Positions 25,487-32,993 of a stretch of 64,000 bases of DNA are shown in pieces. Source of the DNA: Myxococcota bacterium (GTDB taxonomy: Bacteria; Myxococcota_A; Bradymonadia; UBA7976; UBA1532); contig JAKLJY010000007.1 of the NCBI GenBank assembly GCA_023150895.1, positions 1 to 64,000 of the forward strand, given 5' to 3'. A program made the position numbers and the translations under genes. Within the stretch, counting starts at the first letter, position 1, and every line of letters starts with the position of its first letter. The notes under the pieces were generated by a model. The model searched no databases. It was not told where the DNA came from and was given only the letters and a program-made list of their open reading frames with translations.

Positions 25487-26365
25487 ATGGAGCCCGTACC
25501 GTCGACAGTCACGAAGACCTACCCGCCGCGCGGCCCGCTGCAACAGTACAGGTTCGCGGAGGGGACGGCCTTCAGGTGTCTCCGTTGCGGAGACACGAAG
25601 AAGTCGAAGTTGATCACGGTTTACGCTGGAGATTGGTCTCGGAAGCTCTGCAACGGATGCTACGGTCGGCTGCTTTCGCTCTATGAGATCAAGGCAGGAA
25701 CTGAAGCAGAGGACCAGCGGGCCGAACAACTTGCAGAGCTCCTGCTTTCACTCGCCAGTATCGACCAACAGCGCGAAGCCGAGCGTCTCTTCAAGGCGTC
25801 CGACAACCGAGCGAATGCGCTATGCCCTGAGGCTCTGCGCTTCATTGCGACAGCGGAGCATGTCGCCACGCAGTTGGAAGCGAACGCACAGCTAGAGTGG
25901 TCGCCCGCCGTGATCGGTCTCTGCAAGGCTGTTGAGGCCGAGGTGGTGAGCCGTGTCCTCCGGCCGCTGGTGTCCGCTGCCGCTGAACATGACTTGAGTG
26001 GCGACAAGAGCGACAAAGACATCGGACGTGTCGCGGCCTTTTGCGCCGAGCCACAACGGAAGCCGCCGGAACTTGGAGTGTTCTCGCACTTTCTCCAGAC
26101 GGTCATGCACAGCCAGCAGCGGCGACAGACGAGCCCGCTCATCGGCTGCTTCCTTCGCCTCGCAGGTCAGTGGACGGGCGCGACGTGGCTCTTGGATGCG
26201 GACGGTCTACACCGATCTTTGACGGTCCTGACCACAACCTACAGGAACCGGGCAGCGCACATTGATGAGCTGTCGAGTAGCGACTACCGCGGGTGCCGTG
26301 AGCTCACAATCGGAGCCCAGGGAGTAGTGTGGAGGCTGGCTCTGTCAACGGAGCGGCACAGGTGA
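25487..26365 (+). CDS. Zinc-ribbon plus HEPN-like protein, cassette-borne
   Basis: 292 aa. Residues about 27-60 form a zinc ribbon: CLRCG, then CNGC. The remainder is helical and ends with 'TYRNRAAHIDELSS' (about 249-262). Its R-N-x-x-x-H pattern is the HEPN ribonuclease signature, also seen in DUF4145-like proteins. It follows the helicase-nuclease gene by 77 bases and is bracketed by two attC-like repeats. GC content and codon bias are visibly lower than those of its neighbours, consistent with recent transfer. It may be an RNA-cutting effector working with the helicase-nuclease, or an unrelated single-gene cassette. The HEPN call rests on one motif and the helical context. Confidence 0.55.
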   Translation: MEPVPSTVTKTYPPRGPLQQYRFAEGTAFRCLRCGDTKKSKLITVYAGDWSRKLCNGCYGRLLSLYEIKAGTEAEDQRAEQLAELLLSLASIDQQREAERLFKASDNRANALCPEALRFIATAEHVATQLEANAQLEWSPAVIGLCKAVEAEVVSRVLRPLVSAAAEHDLSGDKSDKDIGRVAAFCAEPQRKPPELGVFSHFLQTVMHSQQRRQTSPLIGCFLRLAGQWTGATWLLDADGLHRSLTVLTTTYRNRAAHIDELSSSDYRGCRELTIGAQGVVWRLALSTERHR

Positions 26366-26378
26366 TGGCGAGAACGGT

Positions 26379-26429
26379 GGCTAACGACTGGTTGAAGCGG
26401 ACGGTCCGTTGCGCGGCCCGCCGCTGAAC
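26379..26429 (+). repeat. attC-like element, copy 2
   Basis: GGCTAACGACTGGTTGAAGC, then GGACGGTCCG and GCGCGGCCCGCCGCTGAACC. It lies 14 bases after the HEPN-like gene stop. Its GGCTAAC start matches the conserved 7-base attC end, though the partner GTTAGCC is not seen. Together with copy 1 it delimits a one-gene cassette. Confidence 0.5.
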
Positions 26430-26448
26430 CTCCCGCAGAGCGCCTCGC

Positions 26449-26979
26449 TCAGGTAAGAGTGCGCTTGCCGCGACGGCCGGAGTCGAACCGTGCCTGCACG
26501 AGTCGACGGAACTCGTCCTCGGTGTTCGCGCGGTCCCCAGGCGCCAGCTCGAAGCGCTCGAAGAAGCTCTCGAGGGCGACCCGGAACACCGTGTTCGAGG
26601 TGAACCTCACGCGCCGGTCGGTGCGACGACGCTGAAGTTCGGCGGCCAGCAGGTTGGCCGCGGTGCGCATGTCTGCGGTCATCGGCACCGTGACGGGGTC
26701 GGTGTAGCGGTTGGGCGTTGGAGCTGGGGCCTCGACCGAGGGCCGTGCGGCCTCGTGGAGGCCGAGTTCGCGCGTGGCCTCTGGGGTGGGTGCGGCCACA
26801 ATGCGTTCGGCGCTGGAATGTGCCTCTCCGGCCACGAGGGCGGGCTTCTCGGTCGCCGTCCGTGGTGCCGCGAACGGACTGTCGCGCCGAGTCCCCTCGG
26901 GAGCGGTCACGGCGCCGAGGACGCCGACCCGGCGGATGCCGGCGGCGAGATCGTCTTCCGTCGCCCTCCCTTTAGCCAT
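26449..26979 (-). CDS. Centromere-binding partner of ParA (ribbon-helix-helix type)
   Basis: 176 aa from the ATG at 26979, overlapping the ParA stop codon. The N-terminal 110 residues are low-complexity, rich in Ala, Pro, Thr and Glu. The C-terminal 60 residues ('VPMTADMRTAANLLAAELQRR', then 'VRFTSNTVFRVALESFFERF') fit a strand plus two helices, as in ribbon-helix-helix or small ParB-like DNA-binding domains. Placed directly after parA in one operon, it is probably the adaptor that loads ParA onto the element's partition site. No classical ParB nuclease-like domain is seen. Confidence 0.6.
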   Translation of the reverse strand: MAKGRATEDDLAAGIRRVGVLGAVTAPEGTRRDSPFAAPRTATEKPALVAGEAHSSAERIVAAPTPEATRELGLHEAARPSVEAPAPTPNRYTDPVTVPMTADMRTAANLLAAELQRRRTDRRVRFTSNTVFRVALESFFERFELAPGDRANTEDEFRRLVQARFDSGRRGKRTLT

Positions 26980-27799
26980 GGGCGACGAGCTCCTCCTTGG
27001 GGAAGTCGCTGGCGGCGTCGAGGCGCGCGAGGAACTCCTCTGCGAGGCGCGTGAAGTCGACCGTGCCACGGCCGGCGGGGTCGTCCTCGTACTCGAAGAT
27101 CGTCCGTCGCACGCTGGGCGCGGACTTCGCCTTCGTGTTCACGCGGATGATGGACTCGAAGAGGTTCCCCGCGAGCTCTCGCCGGAGGAGGCTCTCGACG
27201 TGCCGGCACACGCGCTCGTGCTTCGCGTAGCGCGTGAGCACGACGCCGAGCAGCCGCAGGTCGGGCGCGATCTTCTGGAGCTTGCGGACGGAGTTCCCGA
27301 GCAGCGTCAGGCCGACCATGGGCAGGAACTCGGCCGAGCACGGCACGAGGAACCACTGGCTCGCGGCGAGCGCATTCACGACCACGAGCGAGATGCTCGG
27401 CGGACAGTCGGCCAGGACGAAGTCGTAGCTCTCGAGCGCGCGGGTCCGGGCGAGGCAGGTCCGTAGGACGTGCTCGCGCCCGACCGCGCAGACGAGGCTC
27501 AGGTCCGCGCCGACGAAGTCCTCGGCGCAGGGCACGAGGTCGAGGTTCACCTGGGGCGTCCTGGTGATCAGCGCGTCGAGCGACGCCTCGTCGAGGAACG
27601 CGTCGTAGAGAGTGGGCGTGCCGTCGAGGAGCTCCACGGAACCGATGAGGCTCTGGGTCAGGTTCTGCTGCGCGTCGAGATCGAGGACGAGGACGCGCTT
27701 GCCGGCGCGCGCGAGCGCCGCGCCGAGGTTCGCGGTCACGGTCGTCTTCAGGCATCCGCCCTTGTGGTTGACGATGCTGACGATGGTCGGACCGGTCAT
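26972..27799 (-). CDS. parA: ParA-family partition ATPase
   Basis: 275 aa. The deviant Walker A NHKGGCLKTT is at residues 11-20 with the signature lysine, followed by 'VLVLDLDAQQNLTQSLIG' (Walker A' Asp) and 'SYDFVLADCPPS' (Walker B). There is no N-terminal HTH, so it is of the small ParA type, with DNA binding supplied by the neighbouring HTH protein. It would drive segregation of an extrachromosomal form of the element or position transfer complexes. Its start overlaps the HTH stop by 4 bases (ATGA). Confidence 0.9.
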   Translation of the reverse strand: MTGPTIVSIVNHKGGCLKTTVTANLGAALARAGKRVLVLDLDAQQNLTQSLIGSVELLDGTPTLYDAFLDEASLDALITRTPQVNLDLVPCAEDFVGADLSLVCAVGREHVLRTCLARTRALESYDFVLADCPPSISLVVVNALAASQWFLVPCSAEFLPMVGLTLLGNSVRKLQKIAPDLRLLGVVLTRYAKHERVCRHVESLLRRELAGNLFESIIRVNTKAKSAPSVRRTIFEYEDDPAGRGTVDFTRLAEEFLARLDAASDFPKEELVAHG

Positions 27800-28029
27800 G
27801 GCCGCCTCGCAGCTTGCTTGTCCTCGAGCCAGTCGCGCAGGTCCGACTCGCGAAAGCGCCAGCGGCCTCCGCGCGTCATCTTGAAGGCCGGCAAGCTCTC
27901 GTCGCGGATCAGGCGGTAGAGCGTGTTGCGGTGAACGCGGAGCAGCCTGCAGGCCTCCGGAACCGAGATCACGTCAGCATTCGTGCTTCCTCCGTCGTGC
28001 GTGTCCAAGCGTGGTGTTGCGTGTGGCAT
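27796..28029 (-). CDS. Excisionase-type helix-turn-helix protein
   Basis: 77 aa. 'VISVPEACRLLRVHRNTLYRLIRDESLPAFKM' followed by 'GGRWRFRESDLRDWLED' is the standard MerR/excisionase winged HTH. GAGGAGGG lies before the ATG. It is the first gene of the ParA operon and sits beside the operator-rich gap, so it is likely to regulate the partition/replication genes or to assist excision with the recombinase at 56-57 kb. Sequence alone cannot decide which. Confidence 0.82.
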   Translation of the reverse strand: MPHATPRLDTHDGGSTNADVISVPEACRLLRVHRNTLYRLIRDESLPAFKMTRGGRWRFRESDLRDWLEDKQAARRP

Positions 28030-28504
28030 CGTCCCTCCTCCTCTGGCACTACCACGGAACAGCGGAGCACACTAGAGGCGTTTGCAGCCGCGACGCGCTG
28101 CGTCGTGCGCGCGCTCTCGCCCTCTGAAGTTCAGAACTTCGGAAGTTCGCAACTCGCCAGGTTCGGAAGTCCAGAAGCTGTGAGTCCGTGAACATCGTGC
28201 ACTCGGAGCCTGCGCTCTCGCGATGTTCCGAAGGAGCGGACCTGCGAACTTCGGAGCATCGCAAGTTGCGAGGATCGCTCTGATTCCTGCGACGATCGCG
28301 GCTTGCGTGAATCTCACTGTCGGGGCAGGGTGGCCCTGAAAACACAGAAAGCGACACAGGCGGTCGCTTTCAGGTCGCGCATGGCGCGCGGGGTTCTATC
28401 GATTCCTCATCCCTAGCGCGATTCTCGGCGACCTGTCAACCGCGATCGCGGTGCCGCCGTTCGTGTCGCTCACAACGAACTCGCTTCGGCGAGAAGGAGG
28501 GAGG
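28030..28504. promoter_or_regulatory. Divergent regulatory gap with iterated palindromes; candidate origin or partition site
   Basis: Between the HTH-ParA operon and the putative initiator, related words recur: GAAGTTC / GAACTTC / TTCGGAAG. One is a 15-base palindrome (28134-28148), with neighbours near 28126, 28161 and 28244-28252. A second block near 28231-28270 repeats TTCCGAAG and GCAAGTTGCG. Further right, GAAAGCGAC pairs with GTCGCTTTC (28347-28371). This arrangement fits iteron, partition or operator sites. Confidence 0.5.
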
Positions 28505-29632
28505 ATGCACATTCGCGGTGGCTATCGAGCCATGACCCCGATCCACGTCTGCAACGCGCTCGCGGCCTACGACGAAGGCCTCGTTCGCTACCGGACGCTC
28601 AGGACCTACTTCGCGTGCGTCGCGGTGCTCGCGGTCCGCGAGGCCGCAGCGCGCGGGCGCGGCGAGAGGCCGAAGCGCGCGGGCGAGGCCGTCCACGCGG
28701 CGGAGCTCGCGAGGCTCACGGGCACGGCGGAGGCCATTGCCGTGGCCGACCTGAAGCGGCTCGCCAAGGCCGGGCTCGTGACGAGAGAACGGGACATCGT
28801 CCGTCTGGTCGACGATGCTCTGCCCTGCGCCGTCGAGCTCCTGGAGCTCGTGTCGCCGAGCCGGAGCTGGAGCCGACCGATCCCCGTGCCGAGGCCTTGG
28901 CTCAGGTTCCTGGCCCGTTGCCCCCGGCCAGCCGTCGCGAAGGTCCTCCTCGCGCACGGCCTCCGGGGGTTGAGCCTCGAGCGCGGCTCGGGAGCCGTGA
29001 GGAACCGCGGCACGCTGAAGGCCACCTGGGTGGCCGACGTCTTCGCCGTGAGCCTGCGAGCGGTGAAGGCGGCGCGCGCGACGCTCGTCGCGACAGGGCT
29101 CATCGCCCGCGACGAGGGCTCGTCCCAGTGGAAGCTGAACCGGGACGGCTCCTACTTCGAGCTGAACCTCACCTGGCGGGCAAACGGATCTGCACGCCGC
29201 AGGGAGCCGATCGGCATCGATTCTGCACCCCCAGTGAAGAGACTTGGAACTCCTTCGGATCTGGAAGACCAGCGAACTGCGCGAGCTGGTGTCCCTTTGG
29301 GACCCGACTTCCGCAACGTGCAGCGCGAGGACCTCGAGCGCTTCGCACGGATGGAAACGCTGTTCTGGCAAGCCGTGGACAGGAGATGGCTACGGGAGTC
29401 GGAGATGGACGTGCTGAACTTCCTGGCCGCAGCTGTCCGGGCACGCTTCGGCAAGGCCCGCGACCCGGTGCGCGTGTTCGTCGCCATCGTGAGGCGCGGG
29501 CTCTGGACCCACATCACCTGCGCCGAGGAGGAGCGAGCTCGCGCGGCGCTGGCGCGCCACCGCGAACGCTGCCCGACCGCGTTCCGGGAGCGGCCCGCCG
29601 CACTCGCGCACGAGTGGCGCGCCGCCGCATGA
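28505..29632 (+). CDS. Winged-helix protein, possible replication initiator
   Basis: 375 aa, started at the ATG at 28505 after AAGGAGGG. Two HTH-like regions are visible: 'VHAAELARLTGTAEAIAVADL' with 'KRLAKAGLVTRERDIVRLV' (about 60-100), and 'TWVADVFAVSLRAVKAARA' with 'TLVATGLIARDEGSS' (about 175-210). The C-terminal part is helical and Arg-rich. A two-winged-helix protein beside iterated repeats and a ParA operon is what a plasmid-type initiator looks like, but the primary motifs do not let me name a Rep family. It could also be a transcription factor. A small hairpin (CTCGC-TTCG-GCGAG) lies next to the ribosome site. Confidence 0.5.
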   Translation: MHIRGGYRAMTPIHVCNALAAYDEGLVRYRTLRTYFACVAVLAVREAAARGRGERPKRAGEAVHAAELARLTGTAEAIAVADLKRLAKAGLVTRERDIVRLVDDALPCAVELLELVSPSRSWSRPIPVPRPWLRFLARCPRPAVAKVLLAHGLRGLSLERGSGAVRNRGTLKATWVADVFAVSLRAVKAARATLVATGLIARDEGSSQWKLNRDGSYFELNLTWRANGSARRREPIGIDSAPPVKRLGTPSDLEDQRTARAGVPLGPDFRNVQREDLERFARMETLFWQAVDRRWLRESEMDVLNFLAAAVRARFGKARDPVRVFVAIVRRGLWTHITCAEEERARAALARHRERCPTAFRERPAALAHEWRAAA

Positions 29633-29642
29633 AACGGCCAGG

Positions 29643-29999
29643 TCACGCGCCGCGCTGCTCCGCGAGCGCGGCCTCGATCCGGTCGAGCTGGGCGCGCAAC
29701 GCGTGGAACTCCGACTGGAGGTCGGCCAGTGCGGGAAGGACCATCGCCCGGATGGCCCGGCGGGTGTTCAGGTTCGCAGCGATGAGGTCCTGGAAGCGGG
29801 TGCGCGTATCGTTCTGGACGTCACGGAGTTGGCTGCCGGACTCGGCGTACTCGATGGTGACGCCGTCCGGGTCGACATGGAGCTTCTCCTGCTTGAACGC
29901 CTGGCGCGATGGCCTGCGGATCGGGTAGGCAGCGAGCACGGTGCCGTCATGGAGCATGGTGGCCAGGTAGTGCATCGGTCGCCGTCGCGCTCGTGCCAT
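29643..29999 (-). CDS. 118-aa basic/helical hypothetical protein
   Basis: 118 aa from the ATG at 29999 with GGGAGAT upstream. It opens with ARARRRP, continues as a beta-rich segment ('YLATMLHDGTVLAAYPIRRPS', 'LHVDPDGVTIEYAES'), and ends with a heptad-like helix (LADLQSEFHALRAQLDRIEAALAEQ) that could dimerise. It converges with the putative initiator gene, with 10 bases between the stops. I do not recognise the family. Confidence 0.5.
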   Translation of the reverse strand: MARARRRPMHYLATMLHDGTVLAAYPIRRPSRQAFKQEKLHVDPDGVTIEYAESGSQLRDVQNDTRTRFQDLIAANLNTRRAIRAMVLPALADLQSEFHALRAQLDRIEAALAEQRGA

Positions 30000-30153
30000 G
30001 GGATCTCCCTCGAGAAGGACGCTGGTAAGGACTCGTTCGAGCAGTTCGATCGTGCCCCGCTCGCCCAGGGAACGCGATACGGACCGCGGCCTTGGTGAAG
30101 GTGAGGGCAACGGGGGGAACCTTGGGGTTCTGAACCTGCGTGCCCTCGAGCGA

Positions 30154-31251
30154 TCAAGGTCGCACTTCGGCGCTCGGATCCGCTTCCGATGACTCGGGGG
30201 TCTCGACCTGGCGGTCCAACACGAAGTCGGCCGCGGCCTGAGCGAGTGACGATGCCTTGAACACGGCGCGCTTGTCCTCCTTCAGGACCTTCAGCCAGTG
30301 CCCGATGTACTCGGGGTGGCGAAGGCGCCCGTCGATACCGAGGTGCGCACACAGGAACGCGGAGCCCATCTCGGCCACGAGTTCCTCGGCGGCGTAGGCT
30401 TCCGTGCCGAACCGCTTGCCGAGCTCTCGATCGAGCCGTGACTTGTGGCCGGTCCAGTGCGTGAGCTCGTGGAGCTTGGTGCCCCAGTAGTGCTCCTCGC
30501 TTTCGAAAGCCTGTACCGTCGGCATCTGGATGAAGTCGAGCGCGGGCGCGAAGAACGCCTGGCTGCCTCCATGCCGGACATCGACTCGGTGCCGGACGAA
30601 GAGCGCTTCGACTTCGGCGTGCCGAAGTTCCGGAGCCTTCTCCTCGACCTTCGCCAGCGCGGGGATGCCCTCGCACTGCTCGCCGTTGAAGACGGCGTAG
30701 GACCGGAGGAGCGGGATGCTCTTCCTGTCGTCCTCGATCGTCTCGCTCGTCTTCTCCCGGACCTTCAGCTGCTTCCAGAAGATCACTTGCGTGCTCTTCT
30801 CGCCGCGCCGGACCTGTGCGCCGAGCGTCTGGGCTTGGCGGTACGTGAACCAGCGCGGATCCTGGTACCCCTTCTTCATCGCGGTGATGAGGAGGAGGAG
30901 TACGTTGACTCCGCGGTAGCCTCGCGCGGTGTAGCCGTTGAACGGCCCACCGCCGAAACGTGCATCGAGCGTCCGCCAGGGCTGAACCCACGGCGCGACG
31001 CCTCGCTCCAGCTCGGCCACGATCGTGTCGGTGACCGTCTGGTAGAGATCTTCCCTTGCCATCGTCATGCGTCCCTTCTGCTTGGGAACCTTCGGGTGAA
31101 CCGACCCCGTTGCCGGCTCGCATGACGCGCCCTCGCCGTCGATCGATTGCCCGATCGCGCAGTGAGGCTGTGGATGGTTATGGCCTGTCTCAGCCGCCGT
31201 GGAACATGGCGCTGGTTCGGGTCCTTCGGTCTCGTCGATGTCGTCTTGCAT
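30154..31251 (-). CDS. ardC: ArdC-like antirestriction protein (ssDNA-binding domain plus zincin-like domain)
   Basis: 365 aa. Residues about 62-180 match the ArdC N-terminal ssDNA-binding domain (TDTIVAELERGVAPWVQPW, FNGYTARGYRGVNVLLL, WFTYRQAQTLGAQVRRGEKS). The C-terminal part has HELTHWTGH at about 261-269 and a downstream 'EELVAEMGSAFLC' that completes a zinc site. ArdC proteins protect incoming plasmid DNA from restriction after transfer. A 60-aa N-terminal extension, or a later start at the MTMARED methionine, is possible; I chose 31251 because ACGGAGGACGAC lies just before it. A 13-bp leader hairpin precedes the gene. Confidence 0.88.
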   Translation of the reverse strand: MQDDIDETEGPEPAPCSTAAETGHNHPQPHCAIGQSIDGEGASCEPATGSVHPKVPKQKGRMTMAREDLYQTVTDTIVAELERGVAPWVQPWRTLDARFGGGPFNGYTARGYRGVNVLLLLITAMKKGYQDPRWFTYRQAQTLGAQVRRGEKSTQVIFWKQLKVREKTSETIEDDRKSIPLLRSYAVFNGEQCEGIPALAKVEEKAPELRHAEVEALFVRHRVDVRHGGSQAFFAPALDFIQMPTVQAFESEEHYWGTKLHELTHWTGHKSRLDRELGKRFGTEAYAAEELVAEMGSAFLCAHLGIDGRLRHPEYIGHWLKVLKEDKRAVFKASSLAQAAADFVLDRQVETPESSEADPSAEVRP

Positions 31252-31326
31252 GTCGTCCTCCGTAGCGAGCGCGCTCTTCAGCGCTCACCCGCCGGGGCGC
31301 TGAAGAGCGGACGAGAGGAGGAAGAC
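31252..31326 (-). promoter_or_regulatory. Leader hairpin with anti-Shine-Dalgarno, ardC-like gene
   Basis: CGCTCTTCAGCGC (31272-31284) pairs perfectly with 31297-31309 (13 bp). The outer arms GTCTTCCTCC and GGAGGACGAC (plus-strand 31317-31326 and 31252-31261) are complementary at 9 of 10 positions and include the ribosome site. Confidence 0.75.
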
Positions 31327-31414
31327 GGGAAGCCGGACATCGACGTTCGCGACAGGCCTGAGCAGGTGGCCGGTCCGTGAGCAGCTCACGCAAGGCCTCG
31401 TACACTTCAGCGGC

Positions 31415-32317
31415 GTGATCCCCGTGACCCTGCTCCGGACACTCCTGGCTGCCGTGCCCTTCGCCGTCGTGCTCGCCGGATGCGGAGGAAGCGTCGAGCC
31501 GACGCATGTCCAGAGGACCGGGCTCGAGGTCCCCGCCGACTGGCCCGAGATCGTCACGGCGGCAGATTCCGATTGGACGCCGGAAGAGGTCCGCGCGCTG
31601 AACGCGGCGCTGTACCTGGTCGAGTCCTCGCTCGCGCCCCACGATCCGCGTCGGTCCCTCATGCGCGTCGCGCCCTACGTGCCCTCCGATCGGATGCCGG
31701 CAGACGATGGACCCTTACCCGAGGACATCGAGGGCGTCTTCAGCGTGCGGTCGGGCAACGTCTACCTGAACCGGCCGAGGCCGGCCGACGTGCCCGCGTT
31801 GGCATCGCTGCTCGCCCACGAGCTCCATCACATGGAGCGCGACCGCACGTCGTCGGTGAACCGGATGCAGGAGGTGGACCGCGAGCGCATAGCCCACGCA
31901 CGCGAGGCCGAGGACGCCGGTCGGATGCTGGAGCTCTTGCGCGCTCGGTCCAGCGACCCCGCGACACTCGGCGCGCTCGAGCTTGCCCAGGCGAAGACGC
32001 GCGCGTTGGCCGCGATGTACACAGCGAAGTTCGAGCTGTTCCGCCTGGTACAGGCCCTGGACAAGGTCGAAGTGCTCAAGCAGATGGCGGAGCTCTACGG
32101 GCTCTACGAGGAGTGCATCCGTCTCGCACGGGCGAAGCTCTCGACAAATCATGGCGAGGAGCTCCGGCTCCTCGACGCGCTTTCCCGCGCGGCCAGTGGA
32201 ACTCCCGTCCAGGAACCGATCGCGGACGCCCTCGCACGCGCTCGTGCCGCCGTGACTGCCTGCGCATCGCCCCAGGCGAAGGTCGACGAGCTCAGGGCTC
32301 GCACAGGACGACGGTGA
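31415..32317 (+). CDS. Lipoprotein with HExxH-like motif
   Basis: 300 aa from a GTG at 31415. A signal peptide ending in the lipobox VLAGC predicts a lipid-anchored envelope protein. Around residues 135-145, 'LLAHELHHMERD' contains HELHH, a zinc-protease-type H-E-x-x-H, in a context (LNRPRPADVPALASLLAHE) like small metalloprotease-fold proteins. The rest is helical with charged repeats. No clear downstream third ligand is seen, so catalysis is uncertain. It lies between ardC and radC but on the opposite strand, ending at a shared hairpin. On a mobile element it might act on the cell wall or in surface exclusion; this is inference. Confidence 0.55.
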   Translation: MIPVTLLRTLLAAVPFAVVLAGCGGSVEPTHVQRTGLEVPADWPEIVTAADSDWTPEEVRALNAALYLVESSLAPHDPRRSLMRVAPYVPSDRMPADDGPLPEDIEGVFSVRSGNVYLNRPRPADVPALASLLAHELHHMERDRTSSVNRMQEVDRERIAHAREAEDAGRMLELLRARSSDPATLGALELAQAKTRALAAMYTAKFELFRLVQALDKVEVLKQMAELYGLYEECIRLARAKLSTNHGEELRLLDALSRAASGTPVQEPIADALARARAAVTACASPQAKVDELRARTGRR

Positions 32318-32365
32318 TTCGGGGATTGAGTAGAGGACCAAGCAACCTTCGAAAGAGAGTCCCGA

Positions 32366-32399
32366 TCGGACGAGGACTCGTTGTTCGAGCCTCGTCCGA
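32366..32399. terminator. Bidirectional terminator-like hairpin between convergent genes
   Basis: TCGGACGAGG (32366-32375) pairs with CCTCGTCCGA (32390-32399), with inner CTCG-TTGTT-CGAG, 14 bp in all. It lies in the 95-base gap between the stops of the lipoprotein and radC genes. No T-tract is obvious on either side. Confidence 0.6.
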
Positions 32400-32412
32400 C
32401 CAGGCAGAGCCA

Positions 32413-32886
32413 CTACAGCGCCGCACGCTCGCGCAAGCTCGTGAAAGAACCGCCCTCGCCCACGATGATGTGGTCGAGCAACGGCACCCCCAGGATCCTG
32501 CCGGCCTCGTGCAGTCGTCGCGTGACCTCGAGGTCCTCGAGCGAGGGTTCGGGGTCGCCACTCGGGTGGTTGTGGGCGACGATGATCGCGGCGGCGTGCT
32601 CGCGCAGCGCCGGAGCGAACACCTCCCGAGGATGCACGAGGGACGCGGTAAGCGTTCCTCGCGAGACCTCCGCGAAGCCCATCACGCGATGCTTGCCGTT
32701 CAGCAGGAGGGCGACGAACCGCTCCTGCGTCTCGTTCTCGAGGTGAGGCCGGAGCAAGCTCGCGACCGCGCTGGCCATGCGGGCTTGCGATCCGTACAGA
32801 TCGCAGAGCTCGCTCGACTCGCAGACCACTTCCTCGAACCGCGACACGACACGACGAATCCGGGTGCCCTTGTCCTTGCAACCCAT
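32413..32886 (-). CDS. radC: RadC-like JAB/MPN-domain protein
   Basis: 157 aa with the RadC/JAB core: 'ERFVALLLNGKHRVMG', 'VHPREVFAPALREHAAAIIVAHNHPSGDPEPS' (JAMM motif HNHPSGDP at about 105-112) and 'LLDHIIVGEGG'. Chromosomal RadC proteins have an N-terminal helix-hairpin-helix region; this is the short form found on plasmids and integrated elements. Its biochemical role is not established; it often accompanies antirestriction genes. A leader with perfect 10-base anti-Shine-Dalgarno pairing precedes the ATG. Confidence 0.9.
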   Translation of the reverse strand: MGCKDKGTRIRRVVSRFEEVVCESSELCDLYGSQARMASAVASLLRPHLENETQERFVALLLNGKHRVMGFAEVSRGTLTASLVHPREVFAPALREHAAAIIVAHNHPSGDPEPSLEDLEVTRRLHEAGRILGVPLLDHIIVGEGGSFTSLRERAAL

Positions 32887-32888
32887 GA

Positions 32889-32979
32889 GTCTCCTTCCGT
32901 TTGCGTCAGCACCATGCTGAAGCTCAGCGGAGCGGCGCGGGCCGCGATCGATTGAGCTTCAGCCGGTCGGGAAGGAGAC
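32889..32979 (-). promoter_or_regulatory. Leader hairpin with perfect anti-Shine-Dalgarno, radC gene
   Basis: GCTGAAGCTCA (32916-32926) pairs perfectly with TGAGCTTCAGC (32953-32963). Outside it, the ribosome-site segment GGAAGGAGAC (32889-32898 on the minus strand) and GTCTCCTTCC (32970-32979) are complementary at all ten positions. Closing the outer helix would bury the ribosome site two bases before the ATG. Confidence 0.8.
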
Positions 32980-32993
32980 GAACCGTGTGGTCC

